Part shown: positions 32,902 to 45,600 of the stretch, in pieces
Layout: every line of letters begins with the position of its first letter
Numbering within the stretch: the stretch's first letter is position 1
Source: Cercophora sp. LCS_1
Taxonomy: Eukaryota; Ascomycota; Sordariomycetes; Sordariales; Lasiosphaeriaceae
Length of the DNA stretch: 64,000 nt
Reading direction: 5' to 3'
Assembly: GCA_036250225.1 (NCBI GenBank)
Contig: JAPZLL010000027.1
Span: 186,001 to 250,000 of the forward strand
Translations under genes and position numbers: made by a program
Notes under the pieces: model-generated
The model's input: the letters and a program-made list of their open reading frames with translations, nothing else
The model's database searches: none
What the model was told of the DNA's origin: nothing

Positions 32902-35900
32902 TCACCTTCGCCGCTAATGCATATGCTATATTGTGTGTGTCCCGAGCTTCGCCAAAGCGGTAGAGTCCACACAAGAAACTCGAGACCTCGGCCCTCTCTC
33001 TCGCCCATCGGGGATATAATCTAAATGGGGGTTTGACCATAACTGCGCCGTCAATCATTCTAAGGACTCGGACAAAGAAGCTATGACCCAGCGGGTCGAG
33101 AGAGAGGTGTTCTTTAAGTCAGGCAGATATGGGATATACCTATCACCAACTCCGCCCCCGCCCTTGGCCGCGAATGTATCAAAGGCATGTTGCCCAATCA
33201 AGCTCTTGCTGCATCTTTCCCCACACAACGAGTAACGAGCCGCGCCTTGAACACACCGTCCTACATAAACACAGCCACAAACGACCGACGTCGTCCGCCT
33301 TTTCATATAAAATATTCGCCCTACACTATAACATGGGGGGAAAGGGGAAGGGGGAAGGGGGAAAAAGGGACAACTCAACTACCGCAAACCCGTACCCCCT
33401 CCTTACCTTACCCCCCCACTAGCCGAATGTTGAACAATGGCGGACCAGTTCGGGAGCCAAAAGGTGACCCCAACCAAGTCCTTGGCCCGCACGCCCGCTC
33501 CCGAGTGGCCATCAATCCAAAGCCGGCCCAGCCCTGTCCTGTCCTGTGCTGTAATCCCTGCAGCGAGCACTGCAAATGCTCGAGTCTTGTGATAGGCCCT
33601 TCTTTCCAGGCAGCAATGATACCAAACAAATTGACTTCTTGGGCAAATTTTGGCGCCAACAAACAACAAGATAGATGCGAGTGTAGAATTTCCGAATACT
33701 AGTAAAACATGCAGGATAAGGTACTTTTGGACAATGCGCCCCTCGATAACGTACCGGGATTGGAGAAGAAACAGATAACTAGCGTGCAAGCGGACAGGTT
33801 CTGGTGGGCTTGTAAACGGGAGAGGACAACCAACATGTCCATGTATCGTCACAGTCGACCCCGTAGAATCTCCACATGGAACTGAAACGTCCATCGTTGA
33901 TACCAAAAATAAAACCCAAATACTTACTGTGTACTCCGAGTACCCACACCCGTTGTTTCGATCCCGACACCGAATGCCAATTTGAGATAGATGCCCCCGA
34001 CCCCGACAAGGGGAACGGGTTGAAACCAAAAACCCCGTGCGGCGGCATGGTTCCATCACCAAACGGCCAACACGTGTCACGGAGCCAGGTCCGGGTGCGT
34101 GCCCCCAAAAAATCCGCAGAACGCCTTACGGGATTGCCATAAGATTGTCCAAGATAATGCCATCTCATCAATCCCCGTACCTGATATAGTCAGCACTCTC
34201 TTTCCTGGCCGCTGCGATCTGCGAGGCCCTTTTGTGTTGCATGAGCCTCACATCGAACACGACGCTAATGACCTTGATCCAAGCCACGATCTGGCGTGGA
34301 GAAAGTGTCCGATGCAACTTGTAGATTCGCAACCTCGGGGCGTCCGCCGTATTGAGCGCCAAGCTGCAAACAGCCCTCGCTTCACAATGTCAAGCGGACT
34401 TGAGCGTGCGGCAACTGACTTTGATAGCCACGTATCCAAGATGCAGACAATTTGAGATCGTCCCCCTGCGATTGAGGGGGTCGGGACATGCCGCCCGCCG
34501 TCACCCTCCTTGAGACGCGAAAGCGAACATCTGACCACTGATTCCGCGTAAACAGAGGACGGGACATTTCTTGGAAGAAGAGCGACCTCACTGCACCAAG
34601 TCAAACCGAGTTCGGCGTGCACCGTGCTCATCCGTGCCAACATTCCGAGCCGCTGCAATACATCGAGGCACTGCCACAAACAAAATTTTTGACCGTGGTT
34701 GAAGATTGGATATTCGTGATTTGGACACCCTTTGGTAGCGGGTCGTCGAACCCCTTTCCCCCATTCCAGAAACTGTCACGTTCCGGCAGACTCTAGGCCG
34801 CTGCCAGCAACTTGATGCTCCTGTCCTGGAGCGCCCCTGCATGTCACCGTACCGGGTGGAAGAGAGGGGTGGCCCGTTGCTGGATTGGTGTGTTTCCAGC
34901 AAAATGGGTCGAATCAGGCTAGTAGATTCCGAAATGGGGGTTGTGGCTTAACCAGCCCTGCCAGCTCAGTCTGTACGATACCTCATTCATACCGTCCATA
35001 GAGCAGAATGTCTCGGTTGTTCCACGGCACATTTCCATGGTGCAAGTGGACTGAATCAGAGGAGCTGACAATCTGTAGAGGTTCAAGGGACGGCGCCTCT
35101 TGGTTCGTCATTCGAACCCTTCCGCCAGCTTCTGGAGTAAAGGCGCACCGACACCGTTCCGACTCGTGGTTTCCGACAAGGTAAGCAGGCCCGTCGCATG
35201 AGGCGCGAATTTGTGTGCATGCTCCTGTATTTGCACCACGCAGCCGAAAGCCATTTTTTGGCGTCAGGAAGAACGTTTCTAGGCTCGGTTCGAATCTGCG
35301 AGAGGCCGAATTCCAAAGCCAACCTAATAGAATCAACCCGTTCAAAATCGCTGATGATGAGTCGATCGCGGTGTCTCGGGGCGCCGTCCGGTGTTGCAAA
35401 GGCCGAACTGGTCCCCCGTGCGGACCGGCTGCCGGTCAAACGAAGCAAGGGGCCAATCCAGGAGACCCGTGAGATTGCCGAGAAAACTCGGGACCCAACG
35501 CATCGATACCGGCCGAGGTACCAAGGCCGCCGGCACCCCAGCCGGTCCCGGTACGGTTTGTTGGTGCCTGCTCACTACGCCCTGGTCGATTGGGCCACGC
35601 ACCCTGAATCCGTAGCTGCCCGCCTCTAGGCATTTCGGCGGATTGTTATTTCAAATGCGGCTATGCTTCAAGAACATTCCGGCAGTGGTGAGAGAGGTAT
35701 CAGGGCGGAAGACTGACGTGACGATGATATGTTTCGGACGTTGAGTGTAATCGACTGGGCCTTTGAACTTGGTCGTTGGTAACGCGAGCCACACTAGTCA
35801 ACAGCATTCTCGTCGTCGCGATTGGTGGATCTGGCGGCATTGTTAGTGAGGCTCCCGATGGTCTTGGCAGGCAAGGCGTTTTTGAGCTCGCCCATCGCAG

Positions 35901-37673
35901 TCGGCTGCGATGTTGTTTTGCCCCACTCGCTTGGAATAGAACCACATACTGGTGTCAATTTCCAAAGCATGTTCATCAAGGAGGATGTTTGTTGTCCTAT
36001 GTGGGGTGTACCGTAGCAACCAAGGGAATGGGTGTCTCGAAACGAGGAAGTGCTAAGCCCTGACCACGATTTGGACGGCGAGCTTGAGCGTCCACGTGTG
36101 CTTGGACAGCACATGCCACTTCAGACACGTACGGGCCTGGCCGTGGTTGATCCTCTGGTTGGTTAAACTCGATGATAGCTCCACAGGACACGTCGACACT
36201 GAAGCGAATGATACTGTCTTGTACGGCGCCAGAATAGAGTTGGTAAAGCCCGCGGGCGACGAGCAGCACCGCAACTCTGGTGCCGACGGTATACTATCTG
36301 TTAGGTTGATCAAGCTCCCATACGGCTAGTGAGAGGAACAGAAGAGAATCATGGGTTCGGGACTCGTTGTGACCGTGTTGACAGCCGGCTGTGAACCAAC
36401 AAAATTTGTCCAGGCCTCAACCCCTGGATCTTGGTCAATGTGCCAGCGTATGGATCACTATCGCCTCTTCATTGGGAGAGAAACGTAAGCACGGATCGTG
36501 ACGGGCGGGATAATGGTCTTTTTAGCGCCGGCGCCTTTCCATCTAGATGCCATCGCCAATCGGCGACGAAGAATGAAGTTCCAAAGGTAAGCCGCGCTTC
36601 TCGAATAGCCAGTCTTGAGGCCCGTCGGATGCAGGAGGATGTTGGTGCCGACCAACAAGCCTTGCGCCAGACCCAGTATAGACACAAGGCCGTCTGGGAG
36701 CGATGCGGAGATTTGCCCGGTGGGAGTCTTGATTCCGAGTCATCTCGGTGCGAGGCATGATGGATTGTGGTGGTGTAAGGGGCGAGGATTCGTTGTCACA
36801 GGCTGAAGCCAGAATTTGGAATGGGGGCGAAAATTACACACCAAACGTCTCAAGCTCGTCGTGACTTCCTCCCACAAAACAGGATGCGACAAGTTGCTCT
36901 GTCCGGGCACCCACCCTGTGCTTGGGCTCAACTAACTCGGCGGGAAGGAGCAGCGTGCGGGTGCTTGGGCTGGTTCGGCAGTGGGAAGGAGCCCGCGGGA
37001 GAGTTGGGCGGGAAGGACCCAGGGCCCGATGTTTCTGTCTTTCTGTTACTCATGCTGGGGCTTGGATCCTTGCCTGCCGGCGGCATTCTCGACTCTTGAT
37101 GCAATTCTAGTAGGCAGTCGGTGGGACCGGACAAAGCCCAGTGCTTCATTTTTGTGTTGTATACGCAGCGATGCAAACAGGGACCACCGAAACTCAAAGC
37201 GAAGATAGATCAGGAGACACCCTTGTATCAAAATTCTTTTAATTCCAGACGCGGGGTATCCCTAAGGTGAAAAAAGCGCATGCTCCTTGCCAACAGCCAC
37301 GCCAAAGGCACAGCGAGAGAATCTTGGCAACCCGATGACCATCTCGTCCCAAAATCCCCATCTCTTGTGTCCAAATCGTTGTTATCATTTCAAAAACAAA
37401 GAAACCCCAAATCTGAGCCCAGAGTTTTCCTGTGTATAAACCATATAATGCCCGAAAATTCGGATGCCCACCTCCAAAGGTTTCCTTCTGGCGCCCAGAT
37501 AGTCGGCATCCGTCATGCTGAAAGTTTTGTACACGAAGTCGCTGGGAGAACCGAAGCCAAGTATATACGTGTCGCCCACGAAGATGAATGCGCCGAGAAA
37601 AAAAAAACCGGAACTCCGCGGGCTTGTTGTCAGTCCTTCATGTCGAACTGCCTTGCTCTCGTAACCCCACCAT

Positions 37674-39125
37674 CTAATTTTTCTTCTGCTTGCACTTGTC
37701 GTGTAAGAGGTGACCATTTCTCGCTGTCGTCCGCGTAAATTCGGCCCCGCAGTTCGGGCATGTTGCCTTGGCCGCCTGTCCCGACTTCTCGCGCTGATGC
37801 CGCAGAAGATTGCTGAAGGTGGAAAACTGTCGGCCATTGCATCCGTGCTCCCAGCACTGGGGCTTGGGTTTCGGCGTTACCACTCGCACTTGGCCGCTGG
37901 GATCATGAGCCCCAGGTCCCATGACCGGAGGAACCTGATACATGCCCATGTTCGGGTCTGTGACCATTTGTCTACTGAGACCTGGTTAGCAAAAACAGGG
38001 CCGCCGAGGGCTGGATCGTTGACACATACCCGTAATGTGACTGCATGGTAGGGCCGGCGGCAGACGAATAGCCATAATCAGGCATGTAGGACGGCGGTGG
38101 GTACGGGCTCTGGAACATGCCTGCTTGGCTATGATCCGGGATGGGAGGCGAAAATGGTGGTAGGTATTGTGTCGTCGGGGGTTCGGCCAAGAGCGAGATC
38201 TGTGATGGTGCGGTGGTGTATATCGGCATGGAGGAGGCTCCGGTCGAAAGGTCGGCGAGCGTTGGGGGAGGCGAATAAACAGACGAGGAACCACTACCTG
38301 CCCTCCGGCCACGGGCCTGCATCTTGCTGCTGTGGCGCGCCTGATCACGTTGCCTCTTCAACTCCCGTTGCTCCGCCGTCAACGAGCTCCTTGGGGGACT
38401 CGCAGTCACTGATCGAGAACCACTCGGGGGCGTAAGGCTCGCTTCTGAGCCGTAGTGACCAAGATCGGTTCCTAACAGTCCGTTTCCGTGCTCAACTGTG
38501 GCTCTGTTAGTCATTACTGTCACCAAGTCCACGCCTTCGTGTGTGGACTTCTCTCGGTCTTACCTGGCCAGCCGTACGTGGACCTAGAACTCATGCTATA
38601 TCCCGTATCGTATGAAAGAGCAACAGCGCTGTGCTTTGAGTTAGTTACAGTTCCAATGGGCGCGAAAAGGAGGTCCCACCTCATAGCTCCGGATTCTACA
38701 GACGGAACTGGAGGGGAGGATGCCGGCGTTCCCAGCTCTTCGGGCGCTGGCTCAACACGAAGTAGAGGCGTATCCGGTGGTTGGGTTGATCTCTGGGTGT
38801 CAAACCAGTTCGCGCTCAAGTCAGGAAGAAGTTGGTATGGCGTCGGGCCGGGGTGTGAGGGTTGGTGGGATGTTTGACTGGAGAAGAAGGGAGCCTGGCG
38901 GGAGAGGCTTGGGCTATGATAAACGGGCGAGGGCAGGTCCCGAGACGAGGGGGGTCTGCTGCTCGAGAATGATGCGGTCTCGAAGGATGTCCCTGCAGGC
39001 GAAGATTCGGCGAGTTGCAGTGATTGTATGAGCGCTTCCGTCGCGGGCACGCTGCTTCCAGCTCTCGACCTGGGGTTTTGTGAGTATGTCTGGCTGACGT
39101 CCTGGCGTGGCTGAAGCGGGTTCAT
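37674..39125 (-). CDS. zinc-finger protein, probable transcriptional regulator
   Basis: There are three exons: 39125-38564, 38495-38030 and 37971-37674. The introns are 68 bp (GTAAGA, GACTAAC branch, CACAG) and 58 bp (GTATGT, TGCTAAC branch, GTAG). The product is 441 aa from the first ATG (MNPLQPRQDVSQ); an upstream non-coding or coding exon cannot be excluded. Residues 1-225 are Ser/Pro-rich. A short basic segment follows (ELKRQRDQARHSSK, about 232-245), then a Pro/Tyr-rich linker. The last 60 residues hold two closely packed Cys/His units: C382-x4-C387 with H401, and C414-x2-C417 with H430/H433/C436. Finger 1 lacks a normally placed second His, so this is not a textbook C2H2 pair. Such C-terminal modules recur in fungal proteins annotated as C2H2. 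Nuclear DNA binding is inferred. The gene lies alone between gene-poor stretches of 7.7 and 13.3 kb. Confidence 0.82.
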
Positions 39126-39683
39126 CGTTGAGAGCACAAGGATGAAGAGGGGTTAATGAGATAATGAGCAGCACATACGTGATCTGCGGGTTGGATCGGC
39201 AAACACGGACACGCGATATGAGGCTCGAGATGTCTTGGTCGCGCCGGCGTGGCAGTCAGGCGGGACTTATAGAGGCGGAGAGTAAGGTTGACGATGGATG
39301 TCGAGGTGGAAAGAAGATCAGGTAGCAAGATTTCTGAAGACAGTGATCTATCTTTGGGAAAGCTTGGAATCTTGAAATGCTCTCAGCCCCAACAAGTCTA
39401 GAGCAATGCCGGGACGACCAGGTTATAAGAATGTTTGCGGTGGTGGTGGTACCTCTCCACAGCTGGTACCTGGTGCATGACGAGGGTAGGACCACTGGCA
39501 CAGACAGGGAGGGGCTTGTAGCTCTTGACAGTAGCGTAAGGGACATGCATCTATGACCTGCCAGAGAAGGCCCGCGACAGGGAAGCGGACGGGGACGGAT
39601 GGACATGGGAGAGGAGGGGCGTACAAGCACGAAAAGAAAAGCGTGTGAGGGGGAGCAAGGGGGCTCCCACGGGGGTGTGTGTG

Positions 39684-39695
39684 TACCTAGGGTAC
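39684..39695. repeat. TACCTAGGGTAC near-palindrome
   Basis: The 12-bp sequence occurs here and again at 50608-50619; an 11-bp form, TACCTAGGTAC, is at 10349-10359. All three lie outside genes. Confidence 0.7.
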
Positions 39696-42600
39696 TTGGC
39701 TGGGTACATGCACAGAAGACGCGACAACCTTAGGAGTGGGGAGAGCCATGACCCTGTCAACGGCCTTACCGGGGAGTCGAGGGTGCAGTGCACCCAGGCC
39801 GGTACGTACCCTCCACTCACCAGGGCAATCCCCAGTGACGCCAGGCCAGGCGGCGCGGGTCTTGGACAACGGCGGGCCTGGGGCATTGGCCGTCGCGGCG
39901 AGGAGGAAGATATGGCGGCCGAGAGCGTGGCGCGGAGCGAAACGGCCGTCATTTTCCCTTAGGCTCCAGCATTCTCTGCTTCACCTTGACCACGGGCCAG
40001 ACAGCTGTGCCGCCCCGTGCTGGGAAGCGAGCAAAGCTTGGGGTGCTGTCGCAAACAGCGGCCTCAGCAGGACACGCCCGGGAGTTAGTGAGTGAAGAGC
40101 GAGCTTGTGGCAGAATCGAGGCACCATCAAAGACCCGAGAGAAGGCGGTTGGTGTCACCGCACCATGTGCCACGGCCAATGTTGCACAACGCAGTAAGGC
40201 CAGGCTGCGTACACGCCAGTGCCGCGACCCAGAGCCGTTTAGACCCCAGCCTCATAGTTTCACGCGCTTCTTCTCTTCGTCTCCTCGTCCAGCGCGGCTG
40301 TTGTCCAGATCCAGTTCCAACGTTGCGCGTGTGCTGACGGCGACAGCAAGGAAGAAGGGAGCTGCCCTTGAACAACTGCTCGACAGTTGCGTGGGGCACC
40401 TTGCTCCTCCCGCTGTTGCTTCACGCTCCTCGCGGAGGTCATGCAAGTCACGCAAAACCCAGATATCGGGGCAGGATCAATGGAGCAGCAAGAACGGCGA
40501 ATCAGACGGAGTGACGAGACCGAGTCCCAAAGGGGTGCCCATTTCTCGCCAGAAAAAAAAAAGAGAATGAGATTCAGGCGCACGTTGTGTGACTTTACCA
40601 CCAGCTTCGATGTCGTCGACGGCTGCGAAGAAATCTGGATGTTGTGTGTATTGAGAATTATCGCGACAAGAAACAAAACGGAAATGTGGGCAAAACGGAA
40701 CATGTGAGAGAGATTTTCCTGTCCGCGTTGAATGTGTACGAAGGGCCACGGCAGAGGGGAGATGGAGCACCCTGATTGTGAGGTCGAAGGATCGTAAACC
40801 CTGCAAGAGCGATGTGGATGTTCCCGTTTAATTCGATACCCGTCCTAGAGCGGTTCGCCGCGGAGCTACGGAAGCCAGACGGAAACAAACGGGCATCATC
40901 ATTCGGGACTGGGCAGCGGAAACAGTGGCCGTTGCTCGATGCCTCCATACCCGCGTTTGTGCCCTGCAAATAGCATATCGGGGGGGGCTGATAGTGTAGG
41001 TAGACGGGGTTCGCGCCTGCGCCTGTCTCGCCAGTCAGGTGGCAGGGGTTCCCTAGGCGCAGCATCGCGGCCAAATTGGCGAGGCTCTCCAGCTGGGCGT
41101 TTTTGTTCCCCGCTCGGTCCCGTCCCGTGATCGTCCGCCGCTTGTCGACACCTGCCGAGACGGCGTGCTTTCTCGAATGTTACCACCCATCTTTCCAAAA
41201 ATCGAGGTTTGCTGGGACCAGCACAATGTCACTTCACGACAATACATTCGACTCGACCACTATGCAAGGGACTTTTTTCTCCTCTGTCTGATCTCCGCTG
41301 TTTTCACTAGTGCGCTTTATTGTCAGACGGTGGGTATCGCTGCAATCATCTCAAATCATTGCGTCGTTTTTTTTTCTGTCGGTTGTGCGTGCATGGTCGA
41401 CCAACAACTTTGCCTTCATTAGGCTGGGCAAGCCAATTACCAGCTGGCCCCCCCCTTCCCCTCAGCGCCCCAACGAAGGCTAGTTTGGGTCACGATGAGG
41501 ATCTTGATGGACTGGTGAGAACAGTTTGCTGCTCCAGAGAACGCTCCACAGCGGGTACCGGTTGGAGACAAAACGGTTGAAGCTCTGGAGACACCAGCCC
41601 CGATCGCCCGAGCCGGGCTGGAGCGGCGAGAGCACTGGGCAGCCGTTTGTTAACTCCACTGATCTCCGCAGCGCACCTGGGATGCTGACCAAAAGGGGGA
41701 AGAGAGTCAGAGTGGGTTGTTGCGCGGGGAGGTCATCGGCCGATGGGGCTCCAAAGCTTGTCAACCTGCCCGAACCGGAAGGCCTTCACACAATGCCTTA
41801 CCACCACCACATCCTGTTTGATCAAGGCGAACGAGTACGAAACAACGTAATATTGAAACATCTCAAGATTTGCCCACAGACCGATAACCCGCAAGAGCCC
41901 CTGGTCAGGCGGGAAAAGGGTTCTCTTTTCCGTAGCGCGTGCGCTATCCAGGATTGCTAAGGGACCCCCCATCGCCAAGGCCCTTCACTAGCCCACACTG
42001 ACGACTGCAGCTCCCCGACGTCGTTGTATTGGTACCCTGTCCTCAACCTGCTAGTGAGCGGGCAACAGACTCACACGTCAAGTCAAGGCTTGTCGGGCTC
42101 AAACACATCGTCGGGTTTAGATCGGCTTGTCAACACTGCCTCACCTCGGCTATATGCGACTTTGCTGCAACGCTTGTCGGTCAATATCGTTAGCAAGGTG
42201 TCGAATATGAGGACTGGGCATCTTGCTCTCCCGACAGAGATGATGCTCGAGTCAGGAGTGCCCCAAGCCGGCCGGCACATGACAATCGTCCGCATTCTGG
42301 CCGCTAATGCCGGACGAAGCCAAACCCGACCAGATGGCTTGCGAGCACCAACGCTGCATCTTCCCACAACGGAGCATCGTCCGTATTTGTGGAATGATTT
42401 GTACCACACCCGCGCTTCTCCAGCTACTCGGCTACGTCAATCGCGCGGTTGCCTCGCCCTAAGCGCACCTGGCAGAATCGCAGCTGTCAATAGAGGCCAA
42501 AATGCAGCGTTGCGATTTCTAGTTTGGATGGTTGCTGGCTTTCTCAAAAACACAGTCTCGCAGCTCACCTCGCTATTATTTTCACTGTTGACAGCGCCGG

Positions 42601-45600
42601 CTGCTCTGCCGTGACACCCCTATCCGCCAGTTCTCGGTCCACCCCTCCGGGCCTCGGCGCAGCGCGGACCCCAGCCGTAGCGGGGTTGGTTTTGTTTTTT
42701 ATTCTGCTGCCTGAAGAGCACCCGGGGTCTTCGTAGCTTCGTCCCCATCGCACATCGGCTACATCGGAAACCCAATCTCGAAATCGGACTCACACGGCCC
42801 TCGGCTGACAAGTGAGAACTCAAATTCGGGCTGGCAGTTGGGGTGGTGGCGTGCGCGTTTTCAGTGGACCTGAGGCGTGCAGTGACGGGGAGGCTGGGAG
42901 TCTTCCACTGTCGTACATTCCCGAGGTTTCAGAGCAGTTGCGAAGCTCCCTCGACATACATATCACGCTCATTTCCCGCACGTTCTCCCTTGCTATCAGT
43001 TTCTGGTGGTGTGCCGAAGCCTTGTTGACGGTGTGAGGTGGCACACCCAGCCCGCAGATTGGCGGCTAACCTCTCCAATGGCGTTCGCCGTCTTGTGCCT
43101 CTTCTTCTGTTTGCGGCCAGATCACATTCATAGGCGCCGGGCACGCATGCTTCTTGCATGGCGCCAGCAGCACTGCTGGATCAGTGCGCGAATCAAGCGC
43201 GCCTGTTACCGAGGGGTTGGAATATGGCGGCCAACCAAGAAGAGATGGCGTCGCAGCGCGTCTGTTCCACGGCATGTCTGAGTGAAAAAAGAGAACTTTT
43301 GGACGGCGAAAATGCAGACCGCACTTACGCGATGCTATGCAGACAGACAACCAACAGACCGCTTATCAAGCCGCCCTGCTTCCGACGAAGCCGCTGTTGC
43401 GCAAAAGTTGTCCCTGGTGGCTTGCTGGCCAAGTTCACGAGGCCCACGGAAGGAAGGGAGGAAGATTGCTCCGATTGGACCCAACACGCACCTGGTGAAT
43501 AGCAAACTGCTGGCAACGATCGGACTCGAGCTCCCAGTGTTACGGCCACGGCGCCGGTCATCTGGGCCGTCAATCCCGGTTCGTTCTGAACCTCCCTTAC
43601 CGCGTTCGGCTCGCGACTCGGGGAATGGCCTCCTGGGTCTTCGCCATTGGGAGTCTCAACAAGCTTTTACCTCGGTCTTCCTAAAGAAATCCACACTTTT
43701 AGTTTGCCGTCTAGCGAACGGCGAGGGTAAACACTGTTCTCTTTTCGAAACTTCGCAGAGGCGCCTTTAGTTGGTCCAGGAACATGTTCCGGAGCTAGGG
43801 CGAGTGATTTGCCAGCTTGCGCAAAACATAATCACATCGATCAGCGGGCCTAGGATGAGAAGGCGAATGCGTGCAGGTCATGCCACTGCGAGTTTGGCGA
43901 CCTACATCAGCCTGTCGATAACCTTCCTGATTTCACGACGACTGGGCTAGACCACAGACAATTCCCCCATACTGTCATCAACGGTGCGAAGAGGGCGCGT
44001 TTTAGCCAGGTGCACCTAAGGGGTTTTGCCGAGACCGAAACTTGAGCCCGAAAACTATTGGGATGATTGTTCAGCGCAAGAGAAAAGGGGTTGACAAACA
44101 GGGTGCCGCCAATTTCCGCTCTGAGGTAGGCCAAGCCGAGCGCTCGATCGCGGAAAGGACGCAAGTCCTATCTGCCTCTTTTGCCCCAGGGACACATGAG
44201 AATCGTGGCAGGGCATGGACGCTCCACGGCGACAACGCCTCAGTCGTGCATGAGAAGGTCGGACGGCTGGCATGGGAAATGGCCTCAGCGACAGCTTCCA
44301 GAACAACACCCCGCAAGTTCCCGTTTTTACAAAAGGTCCGTGACCATTGCACTGAACAAGTCGTAGCCCCGCTCAGAAACCTCGCTCTCGGCAGCGGGTC
44401 AAGTCCTCAACTGGCGAAACAATTGGGCATGAGGAGACCCCTCCTCTCCCTTGCCGCGCAAGTGTTGTTCACCGACTCCCTAGTCGGACCCAGTGTTCTG
44501 CAGAGTTCTTGCAGTAATGTTGGGTTGTACGAACCCCGCTACACAGCCTCGATGGCAACGCAACCATATAGGGCTGTTGCACTCGGCCCACGAGTGGTGA
44601 GAGACACGGCATTGGACGAGCCATTGGCTCTGCAAGCAAATTGCTCACAGGCACACGAGCTTCCTGCTCCCGCTTCCCCCAGAGACAAGATGATGGCGCG
44701 CCGCAATGAGGTCGTCTTCTGCCCAATGGCTCGGTGCCGGCGAGAGCCCGTTGTAAAGTAGGGGAGCACCATGTTGGGCTGACATCATCGCCCTAACCAA
44801 GGCGCACTATCGAGACTTCAGACAGTGACTTGTCAGCAACATCAAGTGAAACTACCACATACATGCGCCCCTACAAAATGTATTCACAGCGAACGCGGAG
44901 TTGGACCAGGGTCGCGATACCAAATTTGGCCGCTGCTCTAGCATTGACCGGATTTGGCTAGCGTATCGCCCGCGTGGGCGGAAAGTGGGCAAAATTCAAG
45001 CCCGTCCTCTCTGGCAGCATGTGCAAGCGGACAGCGGGCGTCTTCTCCCCTCCAGAGCAATTGAGCGGACAGACGAAAGACATGTCTCGTGCTGTGAGCA
45101 GTTCCCCGCGTCTGCGCTGCGTGGCTTTCAGGAAATCATTCTCTGTCAGCATTTGGATCATCGGACGTCAGAAGTTTAACCCAAAATCCTTACAGCCCTG
45201 TAGGGCAGGCACAGAGCGGACCGGGAACCGAAGTTGTGGCGGGCGGGGGTAGGTATCCCTTTGCAGATAACTCCGAGCCTGTGGCTTGACGACTTGAGCC
45301 TGAACCCTCGTTTTCTCTGGGGAACCGATAACGAACTGTGACACGAAACTTGGGAGAATCAACAACAACGAGACGTCAGGCGGCCAGTTTCATCCACGGC
45401 TGCGCCCACTGGTTTTAACAAACGACTTCATCAATACTGTGGCGCACAAGCTCGCATTTCGCATCGCACACAAAATGGCACTTCCGTCCCTTGATTCAAT
45501 GCGACATTTCGCTCACGGACACGACCCAGAAAGCAGCGCGCAGATTTGCATGTAACGGGGCTTGCAACACAAACGACCAAGTACGCTATGTGTGACAAGG

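Larger units (their letters stand above)
30002..37673. other. 7.7-kb gene-poor stretch
   Basis: This region lies between the apc2 start and the 3' end of the zinc-finger gene. Frames up to 251 codons occur (30729-31484 plus, 33403-34080 minus) but overlap others on both strands and show no domain or splice pattern. It contains a GCTT microsatellite near 32729-32749 and one small candidate secreted ORF (32641-32901). Nothing else supported. Confidence 0.45.

Noticed and set aside
33403..34080. 225-codon minus-strand frame with hydrophobic patches
   Set aside because: It uses a non-ATG start, has scattered hydrophobic residues without clear membrane helices, and no recognised family.
34741..34765. 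TTCGA-type sequence that could be a tRNA T-loop (also near 22921 and 35113)
   Set aside because: The flanking bases do not pair into a T-stem, and no acceptor or anticodon stems can be drawn.
44042..44761. 239-codon plus-strand frame, one of the longest in the desert
   Set aside because: It begins at TTG, shows no clear third-position bias, no domain and no splice signals; competing frames are open on the other strand.
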